A DNA stretch of 64,000 nt from Eucalyptus grandis (lineage: Eukaryota; Streptophyta; Magnoliopsida; Myrtales; Myrtaceae), in NCBI RefSeq assembly GCF_016545825.1, contig NC_052621.1:7836199-7900198 (forward strand), read 5' to 3'. Positions 62,055-64,000 of this stretch are shown piece by piece. How positions within the stretch are numbered: position 1 is the first letter of the stretch; each line of letters begins with the position of its first letter. The position numbers and the translations under genes are program-made. The notes under the pieces were generated by a model. The model saw only the letters and a program-made list of their open reading frames with translations, was not told the DNA's origin and did not search any database.

Positions 62055-64000
62055 AATTTTCAATTTTACCCAAAAAAAAAAATTATGATGCGGATCTGTT
62101 TAGCAAATGCATAGGAAGACAATCGATTTCAATTACAAAAAAATTAAACCGTCAAATTATCAAGGGATCGGCCGAGTTCATAGAACAACATAAATTCTGG
62201 GCTCTCGGAGGTAAAAATGGAAGGTTTCCTTCGCGTTATCTAGAAATTGTGATTGAGGAAGGTGGGAAAAAGTGATATTCTTCCTTCAAAAATCCCTTAA
62301 TCTCACCTTGAATACCTGTTTTCAGATCGGATCGTGGAGGTGAATTTTTTTAGAAACTGTAAGATGTGATATTCTTGATACCTTAGGATTTGCGCATGAA
62401 TCGAACTGAAAAAATATTTAGATTAGGACTAGACTTGGGGAGGACCAAATGAAGGGTGACTATGTAGCGTGGTGTGGGAACACAAGGTGGTCCATAATCA
62501 CAGGTCTTGATCAAAACTAGGCCACATACCAAGAACGACTTGCTCCATGATGATGAGCTGGAATGACACTGATTAACATAACTAGTTTCAAGCTTATACT
62601 AAGTAAAAATTTGAATCCAGTTTTAATAGGTAAATCACAAAAAATGGTCCTCAAAGTTTCTCTTAATTGTACAATACATCCTTCAAAATGATATGAACGA
62701 CCGACAAAGCAAAGTCTAGGGTTTTGAAATTCTATGATGGCAAATATTGGGTTTACGAAAAGTTGTGATTCTTGATTTAATGCACTCGGCGGTCTTTTGA
62801 GTTTGATTTGTCACGATTTTCCCTTCATCTATTTATGGAATGAATGCATGAGCATGTGCATGAAAACGACTGAAATGATTAGAGTAAATGGATATTTATA
62901 CAGAACGAGAAAAATCTAGATATTCAAAGTTCGTTGATGAATAAATGATTTGAATAATATTTTGACACAAAATAAACCGTTGCCGTACATTTCATTGGTA
63001 ATCATGATGGGTTTTCAACTTTGATGAGGATCCGAGGTTAAAATCCATCTGCGAAGACAATGATGGTCTTCAGCAAATCTTCCATCTTCCCACAGTCGCG
63101 TTCTCATGTTCAAGAGTGAAAACACCTTCCACTTCATATTTCTTTATTTCAATTAATAAAAGGAAGGGCATGGAGCCGACAACCCCAGCGACCCTTCTTG
63201 GCGTTACCATAAAGTCGATCACCCTCGTCATAAAATATTCGAATCAAGCCAAAATTCTGCTGTCCCAATCCGGGAATTGAAGGTAAGCTTGTCACCATAA
63301 CTAGACCAAGAAGCTAACATAACTAGCAAGTATGTCTAAACAGGTGTTGAATGAGACAACATTGTACGAATGATTCAGAGAATTTCTCGTGACATGAATT
63401 GAACCGTTAATATTGCAATAATAGATTGATTTTTTTCCCGGTGAGCCAATCACAAGGAAAGCAAATATTGACCTTTCATTCATTTCGAAAGATCATCGTG
63501 CAAAAATCTGATCGCCAGCTAAAAGGTCAAGAGTGTCGAGACTGCACTAAACTTTCTCGCGGCAGCTTCGATGTGCTCCTTTTGGGAAAGCTCTGACGCA
63601 AATAATGCCATCATCCTTCTTTCCAAATTTCTCTCGCCTGGTAAATCTTTTGGAATATATATTTCTTTTTATCCCTCGTTAGAAAGAAAATGTCTTGCCA
63701 TGGACATTGTAAACGTCAACCAAAATGTCAATCCAGACTAGGAAAATCACCTCCAAAGTAGGATGATTACCAGGCGTCTTGACCGAGATACCAATAGAAA
63801 GCGTGCATCATTATCCATCTACAAGGAAATAGAATCTATCAAAACATTTGATGTGATTCGGATGCGCATTCGATTTCAAACTCACTACCTTGTAGCTAAG
63901 AGGAATTGCGGCATTGAAAATCACAAGAAAGAGTGAAGAAATCTAAGTATAGGAGAAAAATTTCCAAAAAGTCCTAAGCCTATTGTACGAGGACCAATTT
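60656..64000. other. Intergenic DNA, no gene recognised
   Basis: A minus frame of 91 codons at 61,128-60,853 and a few shorter ones match nothing I know. AT-rich, with a CT microsatellite at 62,017-62,052 and a fragment related to the MITE at 45,488 near 62,640. I see no exon chain with splice sites. Confidence 0.55.
62017..62052 (+). repeat. (CT)n microsatellite
   Basis: About 36 bases of pure CT. It generates the artificial Glu-Arg repeat frame on the minus strand. Confidence 0.95.

Noticed and set aside
61779..62114. Frames on both strands over the CT run
   Set aside because: Glu-Arg or Ser-Leu repeats come from the microsatellite.

Overview
This is a plant nuclear window: GT-AG introns, AT-rich intergenic DNA, many LTR retrotransposon relics and microsatellites. 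A flowering plant, probably a woody rosid, fits. Myrtaceae is only my impression from the style of the TIR-like elements. I recognise one complete gene, one gene whose catalytic exons are intact but whose first exon I cannot find, a decayed duplicate of that gene, four decayed polyol/monosaccharide transporter copies, and several retrotransposon carcasses.

Layout: (1) 0.6-9.0 kb holds an NAD kinase 1-like gene (+) with ten exons found. (2) 8.75-21.4 kb is a tandem duplication of a ~6 kb unit. Each unit holds two head-to-head transporter pseudogenes (minus arm, then plus arm), with a long terminal-repeat-like insertion splitting the minus arm and a Copia LTR fragment at the right edge. (3) 21.3-29.25 kb is Copia debris: an inverted fragment facing a decayed plus-strand element that ends in a 1.36 kb LTR with TGTTAG/CTAACA ends. 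(4) 29.25-36.3 kb is a second copy of the NAD kinase segment, now a pseudogene; its homology starts within a few bases of that LTR. (5) 36.3-37.7 kb is non-genic, with a cluster of GTTGGTAA-type motifs and a 114-bp tandem repeat. (6) 38.2-43.4 kb (-) is an intact eight-exon RETICULATA-RELATED chloroplast membrane protein gene with an upstream G-box. (7) 43.6-64 kb has no gene I can support. It holds MITE-like elements, two short minus-strand LTR elements, a ~2 kb-period duplication, a degenerate minus-strand Copia element (53.1-57.6 kb), tandem repeats and microsatellites.

The genes do not form a pathway. Interest lies in structure: segmental and inverted duplication of metabolic and transport genes, followed by unequal decay. 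Exon coordinates come from reading splice sites by eye and from remembered family sequences; no alignment or database search was run.
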